31,073 nucleotides of DNA from DATBFX01 sp036558305 (GTDB lineage: Bacteria; Chloroflexota; Chloroflexia; Thermomicrobiales; UBA6265): positions 1 to 31,073 of the forward strand of contig DATBFX010000422.1 in the NCBI GenBank assembly GCA_036558305.1, read 5' to 3'. The notes beneath the pieces were generated by a model. That model ran no database searches. It saw nothing but the letters and a program-made list of their open reading frames with translations, and was not told where the DNA came from. This document shows, piece by piece, positions 15,490 to 23,789 of this stretch (positions within the stretch are counted from its first letter, which is position 1; the number at the start of each line of letters is the position of its first letter). Both the position numbers and the translations under genes were made by a program.

Positions 15490-17137
15490 CGACGCGGCGA
15501 ACCCGTTGGCGTTCGACGCCTTCCTCGACGCGCTGGTCGGCGGGGGTGCGGGAGACGCCGGCGAACTCGATCGGGACATCGTCGCCACAGCGCGACGGGT
15601 GCATGCGACGACGTTGGCGCCGCATCCCGACGGGTCGTTCGCGCGCGATCTGCGCCGGTCGTTGCTGGCTCGCGCGGATACGGCCCCGATCGGGATGCGA
15701 GCGGTTCCAGGGCATCGGGCGACGCCGGTGCCGGCGGCGGGATCGTGGACGCGGGGCCGATGGTGGCCAAGGATGGAGGTAGCTGCAATGGTGATCTTGA
15801 TACTGGTTTTGGTAGGGAGTCTTATCGGTCGGGACGGCATCGTCTCGTGGCGGGACAACGCCGGCAGCGGTGGCCGCATCCCGGCGCCGTCCGCTCTTGT
15901 CGCGTCAACCCCGGTCGCTTCGCCACCTGCGGCAGACCACTCAACCACGGGTCCGGTATCCATCCTCTTCGTCGCCGACGTGTCCGGGTCGATGAGCTAC
16001 GACCCACTCGGCGGGACAACAAAGATCGAGATGGAGAAAGAGGCGCTGCGGCAGGCAATCGGCATGCTCGCCGACGGCGACGAGGTCGGAATCCTCGTCT
16101 TCAACGATCGGCAGACGTGGGCCGTCCGGATGACCACGATCGACGGTCGGGCTTCACGCGATCGGATCGACGCCGCCATCGGCGGGATCAGCGCCGACGG
16201 CGGAACTGAGATCTACTCCGCGCTCAGCGTGGGCTTCGACGCGATCGCCAAGTCGGACGCCGACGTCCGCCATGTCCTCCTCCTCTCGGACGGCAAGTCG
16301 CGCACCGGCAGCATCGACAGCTACCGTCAACTGGTCGAGGATGGGGTCGCGGGCGGTATCACGCTGTCGACGGTGGCGATCGGGGACGATGCGGATACGG
16401 CGCTGCTGTCTCTGCTCGCGACGATCGGCAACGGCCGCTCCTACACCGCGACACGGACGGCAGACATCCCGGTGGCAACGGCGCAAGACGTTGCGTTCGT
16501 CACCGGGAGGGTGCAGGCGACGCCGGCGGCGGGGGAGGGGTCGGTCGCGGTCCTCTTCCTCGTTGACACCTCGGGTTCAATGAGCGACCAACCGACCGGG
16601 GAGACATCGAAACTGGAATGGGAGAAGGAGACGTTGCGCCGGACAATCGCCGCGCTCCCCGATGGGGCGACGATCGGAATCATGGATCTCGATGAAAGGG
16701 CCGACTGGATCGTGCCGCGGACGACGATCGGCGTCGCGACCAGCGCAGGCGATCGGCGCAGGATCGTCGCCGCGGTCGATGCGATCGAACCCAAGGGCAA
16801 TTCGTTCCTCACCTCGGCACTCCTCGCCTTGACCAGACCCGCCCAGGTCGATCCTCTTCAGGGAATCAACCAGGTCATCCTCCTCTCCGACGGCAAGTTC
16901 AACGACCACGATATGCAGGCATACCGAGCCGTCATCGAGCCGATTCTGACGCGCCGCGGAATCACGTTCTCGACGATCGCCTACGGGACCGACGCCGACA
17001 CGGCGACGCTGCAGACCCTCGCCGAATATGGCAAAGGCCGTTACCACCTGGTTGAGTCCCCCGCTGACATCCCGACGCTGACGGTTAGTCAGGACCATCT
17101 GTCCCTCGAGGAGGGCGTGGCAACGCCGAGCGCCTGA
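15482..17137 (+). CDS. Membrane protein with two vWA domains, candidate anti-sigma factor
   Basis: Protein of 551 residues. Residues 1-97 are cytoplasmic, with FDAFLDALVGG then ELDRDIVATARRVHA and GSFARDLRRSLLA. This resembles the N-terminal segment of membrane proteins encoded next to ECF sigma genes in Chloroflexota, although no zinc-finger HCCC motif is present. One membrane helix spans about 98-118. Outside are two tandem vWA domains. The first has MIDAS DVSGS at 166-170, GGT at 240-242 and D270 in LLSDGK. The second has DTSGS at 362-366 and D470 in LLSDGK, but the middle Thr site reads GNS. Both domains share K(I/L)E.EKE.LR, so they are an internal duplication. The gene overlaps the sigma gene by eight bases. 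Likely role: sensing an extracellular protein or metal-dependent ligand and controlling the sigma factor. Confidence 0.88.
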   Translation: MPDDAANPLAFDAFLDALVGGGAGDAGELDRDIVATARRVHATTLAPHPDGSFARDLRRSLLARADTAPIGMRAVPGHRATPVPAAGSWTRGRWWPRMEVAAMVILILVLVGSLIGRDGIVSWRDNAGSGGRIPAPSALVASTPVASPPAADHSTTGPVSILFVADVSGSMSYDPLGGTTKIEMEKEALRQAIGMLADGDEVGILVFNDRQTWAVRMTTIDGRASRDRIDAAIGGISADGGTEIYSALSVGFDAIAKSDADVRHVLLLSDGKSRTGSIDSYRQLVEDGVAGGITLSTVAIGDDADTALLSLLATIGNGRSYTATRTADIPVATAQDVAFVTGRVQATPAAGEGSVAVLFLVDTSGSMSDQPTGETSKLEWEKETLRRTIAALPDGATIGIMDLDERADWIVPRTTIGVATSAGDRRRIVAAVDAIEPKGNSFLTSALLALTRPAQVDPLQGINQVILLSDGKFNDHDMQAYRAVIEPILTRRGITFSTIAYGTDADTATLQTLAEYGKGRYHLVESPADIPTLTVSQDHLSLEEGVATPSA

Positions 17138-17234
17138 CGGGCCCCTGCCCATGCCCGCAGCCCAAAAGACATTCGCCATCGACGCAGACGGGGTAGATCC
17201 ACAATCGCCACGATCGATCGAACCGGCGTGGCCG

Positions 17235-17270
17235 CCGCGCGAGGCCGGTTCTGGCGCCGGTCTCGCGCGG
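17235..17270. terminator. 14-bp hairpin between convergent genes
   Basis: CCGCGCGAGGCCGG (17235-17248) pairs with 17257-17270 with one G-U pair around the loop TTCTGGCG. It lies between the vWA gene and the cupin gene. No U tract. Probably a bidirectional terminator. Confidence 0.6.
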
Positions 17271-17292
17271 GGCGACGATCCCTCGAACCACG

Positions 17293-17859
17293 CTACGGCT
17301 TCGGATGGTGGTCGGTCTGGCTGGTGAACGGTTGCAAGAACGGTTCGTCGGCGGCGACGATCGCGGAGGCAAGGAGGACGGTCGGGGTTGGACCGGCGTC
17401 GCGCAGCCGCTGCATGGCGCCTTTCGGCACGCGCAGCCAGTCGCCGGGGTAGAGCAGCACCTCGGAACCGGGTGCAAACTCCGCACCGGCCGTGTTTTCC
17501 TCAGCGCCGCCCCAGGTCGCGTTCGCGTTTCCGAGGAGTGCGGTATAGCCGAGGACGCCGGACTCGATGGTGAGGACGACGTCTCCCCCGTAACCATAGG
17601 CGGGGGCGCTTGTGCCCGGCGCGAGGATCAGCCGTACGAGCAACAGTGACCGATCGGGGTCGCCGGTCACCGGGCCCGACCCGAGTGTCTGTACGGCCAA
17701 ATTCGGCGGTGCGGTCTGGTTCGCGGCGTGTGCGCGAGTAAGACCGGGCGCGACGTTGACGGCCAGGACGAGTGCCACCGCTGCGCTCAATGCCGCGAAA
17801 ACCTGTCGGGATGAGGCGCGGGCCGAACCGTGACCCGGTGCACGATGCCGACGAGACAT
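17293..17859 (-). CDS. Secreted cupin-domain protein
   Basis: Protein of 188 residues. A long basic N-terminus (MSRRHRAPGHGSARASSRQ) precedes a hydrophobic core (VFAALSAAVALVLAV) and a cleavage site near AHAAN. The rest is a single cupin barrel: LILAPGTSAPAYGYGGDVVLTIESGVLGY, then GSEVLLYPGDWLRVPKGAMQRLRDAGPTP and VLLASAIV. The usual metal-binding histidines are missing (GYGGD in place of HxH...E), so it is more likely a binding or structural protein than a metalloenzyme. GGGGAGA lies eight bases before the ATG. It follows a small gene of unknown function by 70 bp on the same strand. It is a possible relative of the fragment at 13942-14139. Confidence 0.8.
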   Translation of the reverse strand: MSRRHRAPGHGSARASSRQVFAALSAAVALVLAVNVAPGLTRAHAANQTAPPNLAVQTLGSGPVTGDPDRSLLLVRLILAPGTSAPAYGYGGDVVLTIESGVLGYTALLGNANATWGGAEENTAGAEFAPGSEVLLYPGDWLRVPKGAMQRLRDAGPTPTVLLASAIVAADEPFLQPFTSQTDHHPKP

Positions 17860-17929
17860 GGCAGTTTCTCCCCCTGTCGAAGTCGCGAGTCCCGTTCAAG
17901 GGATCCGCGGAGCGAAAGCGACCGACCAG

Positions 17930-18229
17930 TCAGGCGCCGTGAACCACGCGGGTTGCGTTGCCGCCGCACGGTTCGCCGCGCATGTGCTCGCCGATCCGGA
18001 TCAGGATCGTTCCGACGAGCGTGCGGAGCCCGGCGATCCGCGGCTGCTTGCAGCGCGCCGCGGGCCCGGCTTCGCGGCGCAGCCTCGCCCGCGCCGTGGC
18101 GGCCGCCGCTGCCGCGTAGCGTTCCTCGGCGGCCAACCGGTGGGCCGCGTAAGGGCTGCAAACGCCGATGGTTCGGAGGACGTGGCCCTGATCGGTGGCG
18201 CGAGAGGTCAGGTACGATGAGGAATGCAT
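17930..18229 (-). CDS. Small hypothetical protein
   Basis: Protein of 99 residues that I do not recognise. It starts MHSSSYLTSRATDQGHVL, continues with an Ala/Arg-rich helix (AHRLAAEERYAAAAAATARARLRREAG) and ends with an amphipathic segment GLRTLVGTILIRIGEHMRG. The ATG at 18229 was chosen because AGGAGAGACG lies just upstream; the longer open frame to 18379 has no such signal. The arrangement (short N-terminus, charged helix, final hydrophobic helix) resembles other small proteins of this bacterial group, but no function can be given. It lies downstream of the LuxR-type regulator and upstream of the cupin gene on the same strand, so the three may be cotranscribed. Confidence 0.6.
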   Translation of the reverse strand: MHSSSYLTSRATDQGHVLRTIGVCSPYAAHRLAAEERYAAAAAATARARLRREAGPAARCKQPRIAGLRTLVGTILIRIGEHMRGEPCGGNATRVVHGA

Positions 18230-18372
18230 CTTCGTCTCTCCTGGATTGGGGTTCCTCCGGCCCATTTGCCGGGCGACCGTCCCCTTCGCCGGGAACGCAT
18301 CCATCATGGCGTCGTGGCGTGCCCCCGCGTATCCGGCAGGTGACCGAAACAGCCGACGGATTTCCTGGCGGA

Positions 18373-18392
18373 GAGACACGTAGAGACACGTA
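18373..18392. repeat. Tandem GAGACACGTA repeat
   Basis: Two exact copies of GAGACACGTA stand side by side, and a third CACGTAG occurs at 18406-18412. They lie in the spacer between the LuxR-type gene and the small hypothetical gene. They could be operator half-sites or a low-complexity intergenic repeat. Confidence 0.4.
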
Positions 18393-18422
18393 GGGAGGGG
18401 AAACGCACGTAGACGCGTGAGA

Positions 18423-20696
18423 CTAGAGGAGCCCGCGGCGGATGCCCTCGGCGGCGGCCTCGGTCCGCGTCGCGACGCCGAGCTTGCGGAGGATGTTGCT
18501 GACGTGGGTCATCGCCGTGCGGTATCCGATGAAGAGTTCTGCGGCGATCTCGTGGTTCGAGCGTCCCGCAACCAGCAACCTCAGGACCTCGCGCTCCCGC
18601 GGGGTCAGTCCCGTCTCGTCTGCCGCAGGCAAGGCCTTCGCCGTAAGACGGTCGCCAAGGTCCCTCGCCTCGGAGAGCGTTTGGTCCACGGTGAACGACT
18701 GACCGAATGCAAAAGCTCGGGGGAAAGCTCGCTGCACTGAGTCGCGAGCAGGAGCGAGTTCGCCGGCCTCGGCGACCGCCTGAGAAACGTAGCCCACGGT
18801 CCGCAAAATCGTGTCCGCCGCGCCGAAAAGCCGTGCCGCCGATTCCGCTTGTCCGTGTTCGGCCCCGAGCGCGGCCAGCCCGAGCAACGGGTCGCCGAGC
18901 TCGGCGAGAACCGTCGCCTGGGCGCACAATTCGATGCTCTCCAGATAGAGACGAGCTGCCTCCGCAACCTCGCCTTGCAATCGCCGGACCTCGCCGAGTT
19001 GGAACAATGACGCCAGGACCCAAAGATCGTCGATCTCGCGCTGCAGCGCCAACCCTTGTTCGAAGCAATCGCCGGCGAAGTCCAGATCGCCCTGTCCGAG
19101 TGCCGTGCGTCCACGGTAGCCCAATGTGCCAGCAAGCAGAGGCTTGGCGTCCAAGCGTCGCAGGAGTGCGAGAGCCTCATCGTAGGAGGCTGCGGCCCGG
19201 TCCCAGTCGTGCGCACGCCGTGCCAGCGTTCCGCTCATAAAGAGCGAATGGGCAACTGGGGCGGAATCGCCGAGCGTTCGGCTGAGAGCCAGCGCATCTT
19301 GCACGAGCGGCGTCGCATACTCGTCGTCGCCGAGGTAGAGCGCCAACCAGGCGAGGGCGAGCCCCGCTTTGATTCGCAAACGGGGGCCGCCGTCCGGCAC
19401 ACGGGCGAGTGCTTCGGCCAGCGACTCCCGACCTTCGGCGAGCGGACCCCGTAGGGCCCAGAACCAACCCAAGGCCGCGACCAAGCGGAGGTGTTTGGTC
19501 GCCGTTGCCCCGTCGCCTTGGGCCAACCAGGCGGCTGCCGCCCGCAGGTTCTCGCGCTCGACCTCCAATTGGTCGAGACGAGCCAGGGATTCGGGTACCG
19601 CCATTCCGGGGTCGATACGCTCGGCAAAGTGCACGAAATACTCTGCATGAGCACGGCGGATCGGCTCGCCTTCGCCGCTTGCCCCCAACCGCTCCCAGGC
19701 ATACTCACGGACCGTCTCCAGCATGCCGAACCGTGGCTCGCCGGTTTCCTGATCGACCGGCCGCAGGAGGCTTTGATCGACGAGCGAACCGATTCCCGCG
19801 AGGACATCGATCGCGGATTCGTCGTCCCCAGCGGTCACCGCCTGGGCGGCCTCGAGCGTGCAGCCGCCGCTGAAGACGGCGAGGCGGCGAAACAGGATTT
19901 GCTCGTCTTCCGTCAGGAGGTCGTGGCTCCAGGCGATCGCGTCGCGCATGGTCCGGAGCCTGGCGGGTTGGTCGCGACCGCCGTCGGTCAGCACCGGCAA
20001 CCGCCGGTCCAATCGGGAAAGGAGGGCCGCGGGCTGGAAGAGCCGCACGCGTGCCGCCGCCAATTCGATCGCCAGCGGGAGCCCATCCAATCGGCCACAA
20101 ATCGCCGCCACCGCGGAGTTATTCATCGCCGAGATGGTGAAGTCGGCGCGCGCCGCGCGAGCGCGCTCGCCGAAGAGGCGCTCCGCGTCGGGCGGAGCCA
20201 ACGGCGGGACAGCGACGACGTACTCACCGGAAACGCGCAACACCGCCCGGCTCGTCACGAGAATCGTCAGCCGTGGGCACGTCATCACGAGTTCGGCGAC
20301 GAGCGGTGCGGCCACCAGGACATGCTCGAAATTGTCGAGCACGAGCAAGGCACGGCGATCGCCGAGCGCGGTACGCAACCGGATCGCGAGCGATTCGTCG
20401 GTCATTTCGCGGACGCCGACGGCCTGGGCGATCGTGGAGGCAACGAAGATCGCGTCGCCGACCGGGGCCAGGGGCACGAACACCACCCCGCCGGCGAACT
20501 CGGTACGCAAGTCGGCGGCGACGCGGAGGGCGAGGCGGGTCTTGCCGACGCCGCCGGGGCCGGTCAGGGTCACCAGAGAAACGTCGTCGCGCAGGAGCAA
20601 CTCGTGTAGCGCAGCCGCATCCCGGTCACGCCCGATCAGATGCCCACGCGGCACCGGGATCGAGGTCGCGGCATTGAACGGGAGCAACGTGACCAT
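18423..20696 (-). CDS. LuxR-family regulator with NB-ARC-type ATPase and TPR-like repeats
   Basis: Protein of 757 residues, an AfsR/LAL-type signal-transducing ATPase. The N-terminal ATPase has Walker A GPGGVGKT (46-53), Walker B ALLVLDNFEHV, LTILVTSR and GLPLAIELAAAR. A helical middle section with repeats such as ARRAHDWDRAAASYDEALAL looks like TPRs. The end is a LuxR helix-turn-helix (TPREREVLRLLVAGRSNHEIA then FIGYRTAMTHVSNILRKLGV). There is no N-terminal receiver, BTAD or kinase domain, so the signal is probably sensed by the helical region. The ATG at 20696 has GGTGGATC upstream; the frame stays open much farther, but only as antisense of trpB. It is transcribed divergently from trpB and is a paralogue of the regulator at the window end. 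Confidence 0.92.
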   Translation of the reverse strand: MVTLLPFNAATSIPVPRGHLIGRDRDAAALHELLLRDDVSLVTLTGPGGVGKTRLALRVAADLRTEFAGGVVFVPLAPVGDAIFVASTIAQAVGVREMTDESLAIRLRTALGDRRALLVLDNFEHVLVAAPLVAELVMTCPRLTILVTSRAVLRVSGEYVVAVPPLAPPDAERLFGERARAARADFTISAMNNSAVAAICGRLDGLPLAIELAAARVRLFQPAALLSRLDRRLPVLTDGGRDQPARLRTMRDAIAWSHDLLTEDEQILFRRLAVFSGGCTLEAAQAVTAGDDESAIDVLAGIGSLVDQSLLRPVDQETGEPRFGMLETVREYAWERLGASGEGEPIRRAHAEYFVHFAERIDPGMAVPESLARLDQLEVERENLRAAAAWLAQGDGATATKHLRLVAALGWFWALRGPLAEGRESLAEALARVPDGGPRLRIKAGLALAWLALYLGDDEYATPLVQDALALSRTLGDSAPVAHSLFMSGTLARRAHDWDRAAASYDEALALLRRLDAKPLLAGTLGYRGRTALGQGDLDFAGDCFEQGLALQREIDDLWVLASLFQLGEVRRLQGEVAEAARLYLESIELCAQATVLAELGDPLLGLAALGAEHGQAESAARLFGAADTILRTVGYVSQAVAEAGELAPARDSVQRAFPRAFAFGQSFTVDQTLSEARDLGDRLTAKALPAADETGLTPREREVLRLLVAGRSNHEIAAELFIGYRTAMTHVSNILRKLGVATRTEAAAEGIRRGLL

Positions 20697-21101
20697 GGCA
20701 GATCCACCGTTGAGTTTTCGCGTCGCCGGGATGATACCGCGCCGGTTTGGCGCTTGGTAGGCAATTCTGCCCGCCAATTGCTTGGAATTCGCTCGTGCTG
20801 AAATCGGTGAATTTGACGATGCCGACGCAATGACGGGGCGGCAGACTAGGCGTGCAGCGATCGATGTGGGTGCGCCGACGCCCGGCTGTGTTAGCCGGAC
20901 GGAGCGGCCCAGACACCGATGCTCTCGGGAGTGCTCGACGTGGTCGCCTGAGCGAGGGCCGTTCGGTGCGTTATGACGCGTCGGCGCGGTATAGTTACTG
21001 GCGCTGCTACGCAGATCGAGCAAAGGCGCTCGGTGATCGGTCACCCAAAGCGTACTCGGGGCCGATGACCGAGGGCTGACGGCTACGCCCAGGAGTCCCG
21101 C
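20697..21101. other. Divergent intergenic region upstream of trpB
   Basis: This stretch separates the LuxR-type regulator from trpB. A -10-like TATAGT stands at 20990-20995, about 107 bp before trpB, but no convincing -35 lies at the right distance. Near trpB a small hairpin (GGTGATCGGTCACC) is followed by CTCGG and CCGAG arms. I saw no Trp-codon leader peptide and no complete T-box. Otherwise nothing identifiable. Confidence 0.4.
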
Positions 21102-22334
21102 ATGGTCACCGACGTCGTTTCGCGCCCCCCCACCTTCCCTCCCACCGCGCTGCCGGACGCCCACGGGCGCTTCGGCCGCTTCGGCGGTCAGTACGCGCCG
21201 GAGACGCTGATGCCGGCACTGGCGGAGTTGGAGGAGGCCTACCGCACGGCGCGGAACGACCCGGCGTTTCAGGCCGAGATCGACTGGCTCGCCAAGCACT
21301 ACGTCGGCCGGCCGACCCCGCTCTACTTCGCGGCCAATCTCAGCCGCGAAGTCGGCGGGGCACGGATCTTCCTGAAACGGGAAGACCTCGCCCACACCGG
21401 CGCCCACAAGATCAACAACGCGATCGGTCAGGCGCTGCTCGCCAAACGGATGGGCAAGCAGCGCATCATCGCCGAAACCGGTGCCGGTCAACACGGCGTC
21501 GCCTCGGCCACCGTCTGCGCCCTGCTCGGGCTCGACTGCATCGTCTACATGGGCGAGGTCGACATCGCCCGCCAGTCGCTCAACGTCTTCCGGATGAAGC
21601 TGCTGGGTGCCGAGGTCCGCGCCGTCACCTCGGGATCGAAAACGCTCAAAGACGCGATCAACGAGGCGATCCGCGATTGGGTCACCAACGTCCGCACCAC
21701 CTTCTACCTCTTCGGCACGGCCGCCGGCATGCACCCCTACCCGCTGATCGTCCGCGATCTCCAGTCCGTCATCGGGCGGGAGGCGCGGACACAGATGCTG
21801 GAACAGACCGGTCGGTTGCCGGATGCGGTCCTCGCCTGCGTCGGCGGCGGGTCGAACGCGATCGGCATGTTCCACCCGTTCGTCGGCGACGAGGGGGTCG
21901 AGTTGATCGGCGTCGAGGCGGCCGGGCACGGGATCGAGAGCGGCAAGCACGCCGCCACCCTGGTCGCCGGCAAGGTCGGCGTGCTCCACGGGTCGCGCTC
22001 GTACGTCCTCCAGGACGAAAACGGGCAGGTGGTCGAGACCCATTCCATTTCGGCCGGGCTCGACTACCCCGGCGTCGGTCCCGAGCACTCGTGGTTGAAA
22101 GACGAGGGGCGCGCCCGCTACGTCGGCATCACCGACGCCGAGGCCCTGGAAGGCTTCCAGACCCTCTGCCGAACGGAGGGGATCATCCCCGCCCTGGAAT
22201 CGAGTCACGCGGTCGCCTACGGGATCAGACTGGCGGCGGAGCGCGGCGAGGACGAAACGATCTTGATCAACCTCTCCGGTCGTGGCGACAAGGACATGCA
22301 CACCGTTGCCGATGCGCTCGGGGTGACGCTGTGA
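21102..22334 (+). CDS. trpB: Tryptophan synthase beta chain
   Basis: Protein of 410 residues that joins indole and L-serine to make L-tryptophan, with PLP as cofactor, in an alpha2-beta2 complex with TrpA. It is a typical TrpB1: GRFGRFGGQYAPETLMPAL, the PLP lysine K103 in HTGAHKINN, AETGAGQHGVA with the catalytic Glu, the phosphate-binding CVGGGSNAIG, GSRSYVLQDENGQ, SAGLDYPGVGPEHS and the final NLSGRGDKDM. AGGAG at 21091-21095 lies six bases before the ATG. Its stop overlaps the trpA start by four bases (GTGA), so the two are translationally coupled. It opens a block of aromatic amino acid genes. The remaining trp genes are not in this window. Confidence 0.98.
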   Translation: MVTDVVSRPPTFPPTALPDAHGRFGRFGGQYAPETLMPALAELEEAYRTARNDPAFQAEIDWLAKHYVGRPTPLYFAANLSREVGGARIFLKREDLAHTGAHKINNAIGQALLAKRMGKQRIIAETGAGQHGVASATVCALLGLDCIVYMGEVDIARQSLNVFRMKLLGAEVRAVTSGSKTLKDAINEAIRDWVTNVRTTFYLFGTAAGMHPYPLIVRDLQSVIGREARTQMLEQTGRLPDAVLACVGGGSNAIGMFHPFVGDEGVELIGVEAAGHGIESGKHAATLVAGKVGVLHGSRSYVLQDENGQVVETHSISAGLDYPGVGPEHSWLKDEGRARYVGITDAEALEGFQTLCRTEGIIPALESSHAVAYGIRLAAERGEDETILINLSGRGDKDMHTVADALGVTL

Positions 22335-23185
22335 GCGCGACGACCGAACTGACCTCGACCTCCCCGGTGGATGCCCCGACCAACGGGATCGCGGCGGCGT
22401 TCGCGGCCTGCAAAGCGCAGAACCGGGCGGCATTCATCCCGTTCGTCACCGGTGGTTACCCGACGATGGCCAAGACCGAGGAGTTGCTTTTCGCCATCGC
22501 GGAGGGCGGGGCCGACCTGATCGAGATCGGCGTTCCCTTCTCCGATCCGCTGGCGGACGGGGCGACGGTCCAGCACACCAGTCAGGTCGCGCTCGAACAG
22601 GGGACGACCCTCGCCGATTGCTTCGCGCTCGTGCGCCGAGTGCGGGCGGGCGGTTTGACCGTGCCGATCCTCTTCATGGGCTACTCGAACCCGTTTTACC
22701 AATACGGTCTGGAGCGGTTGGCGCGCGACGCGGCCGAGATCGGCGTCGACGGCTTCATCGTCCCGGACTTGCCGATCGAGGAGAGCGACGAATTCCTGGA
22801 CCCACTCCGGGCCGAGGATCGCGAGCTCATCTTCATGCTCGCCCCGACCAGCACCGACACCCGGATCGAGGCGGCGGCCAAACGCGCAAGCGGGTTCATC
22901 TACTGCGTTTCGCTGCTCGGCGTGACCGGTGCGCGGGATCGCCTTTCGGAGGAGCTGCCGCCGTACCTGGCCCGGGTTCGCCGCCACACCGACGTCCCGT
23001 TGGTCGTCGGTTTCGGGATCTCGACACCGGAGCACGTGCGGACGACGGCGGCGCTCGCCGACGGCGTGGTCGTCGCGAGCGCGTTGATCAACCACATCGA
23101 CCGCCTGCCGTCGGACGAACAGGCGGCGGGGGCGACGGCATTCGTGCGCGAATTGGCCGCAGCGACAGGGAAGGGCAAACGGTAG
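22331..23185 (+). CDS. trpA: Tryptophan synthase alpha chain
   Basis: Protein of 284 residues. It cleaves indole-3-glycerol phosphate to indole, which is channelled to TrpB, and glyceraldehyde-3-phosphate. TIM-barrel landmarks are AFIPFVTGGYP, the catalytic E65 in LIEIGVPFSDPLADG, the second catalytic residue D146 in VPDLPIEE, SLLGVTGAR and the phosphate-binding GFGISTPEHV. The GTG start overlaps the trpB stop. The N-terminus has about 17 extra residues (SATTELTSTSPVDAPTNG) before the first helix. The aroH start lies one base after its stop, so all are one operon. Confidence 0.97.
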   Translation: MSATTELTSTSPVDAPTNGIAAAFAACKAQNRAAFIPFVTGGYPTMAKTEELLFAIAEGGADLIEIGVPFSDPLADGATVQHTSQVALEQGTTLADCFALVRRVRAGGLTVPILFMGYSNPFYQYGLERLARDAAEIGVDGFIVPDLPIEESDEFLDPLRAEDRELIFMLAPTSTDTRIEAAAKRASGFIYCVSLLGVTGARDRLSEELPPYLARVRRHTDVPLVVGFGISTPEHVRTTAALADGVVVASALINHIDRLPSDEQAAGATAFVRELAAATGKGKR

Positions 23186-23186
23186 G

Positions 23187-23699
23187 ATGCCGACGAATCA
23201 GGAGACACCGACGGTGACGGATACGTTGGCGGGGACCTCGTCCGCAACCGGTTTGATCTCGTTCGCTCCGCCCGCGCTGGCGTGCCGGGGGATTCGCGGC
23301 GCGACGACGGCGATCGCCAACACGGCCGAGGACATCCTCGAAGCGACCGACGAATTGATGCGCGTCCTGATCCACCTCAACGACCTTGAACCGGAGGACG
23401 TCGTTAGCGCGATCTTCACGACGACGCCGGACCTGACCGCGACGTTCCCGGCCCTGGCGGCGCGCAACATCGGCTGGACCGAGGTGCCGTTGATCTGCAG
23501 CCACGAGATGAACGTCCCCGGCTCGCTGCAGAAGGCCGTGCGGGTACTGCTCCACGTCAACACGATCAAGAGTCCGCAAGAGATCCGCCACGTCTACCTG
23601 AAAGACGCCCAGCAACTCCGGCCGGAATGGGCGTACGCGGACGAACAGGTGGCGGCGATCCTCGCCGATGCGCACGCGCACACGGTGGCGCGGGGGTGA
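23187..23699 (+). CDS. aroH: Chorismate mutase, AroH type
   Basis: Protein of 170 residues that converts chorismate to prephenate on the way to Phe and Tyr. It has the trimeric Bacillus AroH fold pattern: CRGIRGATT (substrate-binding Arg), ILEATDELMRVLI, FTTTPDLTATFPALAAR, the Glu in CSHEMNVPGSL, VRVLLHVN (second Arg) and HVYLKDAQQLRPE (Tyr and Arg). It is longer than the usual 120-127 residues because of about 35 extra N-terminal residues. The ATG follows the trpA stop by one base. A GTG at 23214 with AGGAG at 23200-23204 is an alternative that shortens the extension to 26 residues. Confidence 0.94.
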   Translation: MPTNQETPTVTDTLAGTSSATGLISFAPPALACRGIRGATTAIANTAEDILEATDELMRVLIHLNDLEPEDVVSAIFTTTPDLTATFPALAARNIGWTEVPLICSHEMNVPGSLQKAVRVLLHVNTIKSPQEIRHVYLKDAQQLRPEWAYADEQVAAILADAHAHTVARG

Positions 23700-23700
23700 T

Positions 23701-23754
23701 TCGAGTGACGAGCTTCGAGTAACGAGCTTCGAGCTTCGAGCTTTGGGCTTCGAC
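23701..23754. repeat. GAGCTTC-type low-complexity intergenic repeat, copy 2
   Basis: The spacer between aroH and aroF is made of CGAGCTT variants. It begins TCGAGTGACGAGCTTCG, matching the start of the repeat at 831 except for one base. It separates genes that otherwise look like one operon. Confidence 0.6.
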
Positions 23755-23789
23755 GTCGTACCAGCATCGTGCGTGAGGAGGCTTGGCAG

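Noticed and set aside
20732..20741. TGATACCGCG, similar to the conserved T-box sequence TGGTACCGCG, upstream of trpB
   Set aside because: It lies about 360 bp from trpB, next to the start of the divergent regulator. The sequence that should hold the T-box stem I and specifier loop is that regulator's coding region. Two further T-box elements are absent.
20697..22433. Open minus-strand frame extending the LuxR-type regulator far upstream, opposite trpB
   Set aside because: Its translation is Arg/Asp/Gly/Pro-rich with no domain, and the real regulator start at 20696 begins a recognisable ATPase domain. It is a GC-driven antisense frame.
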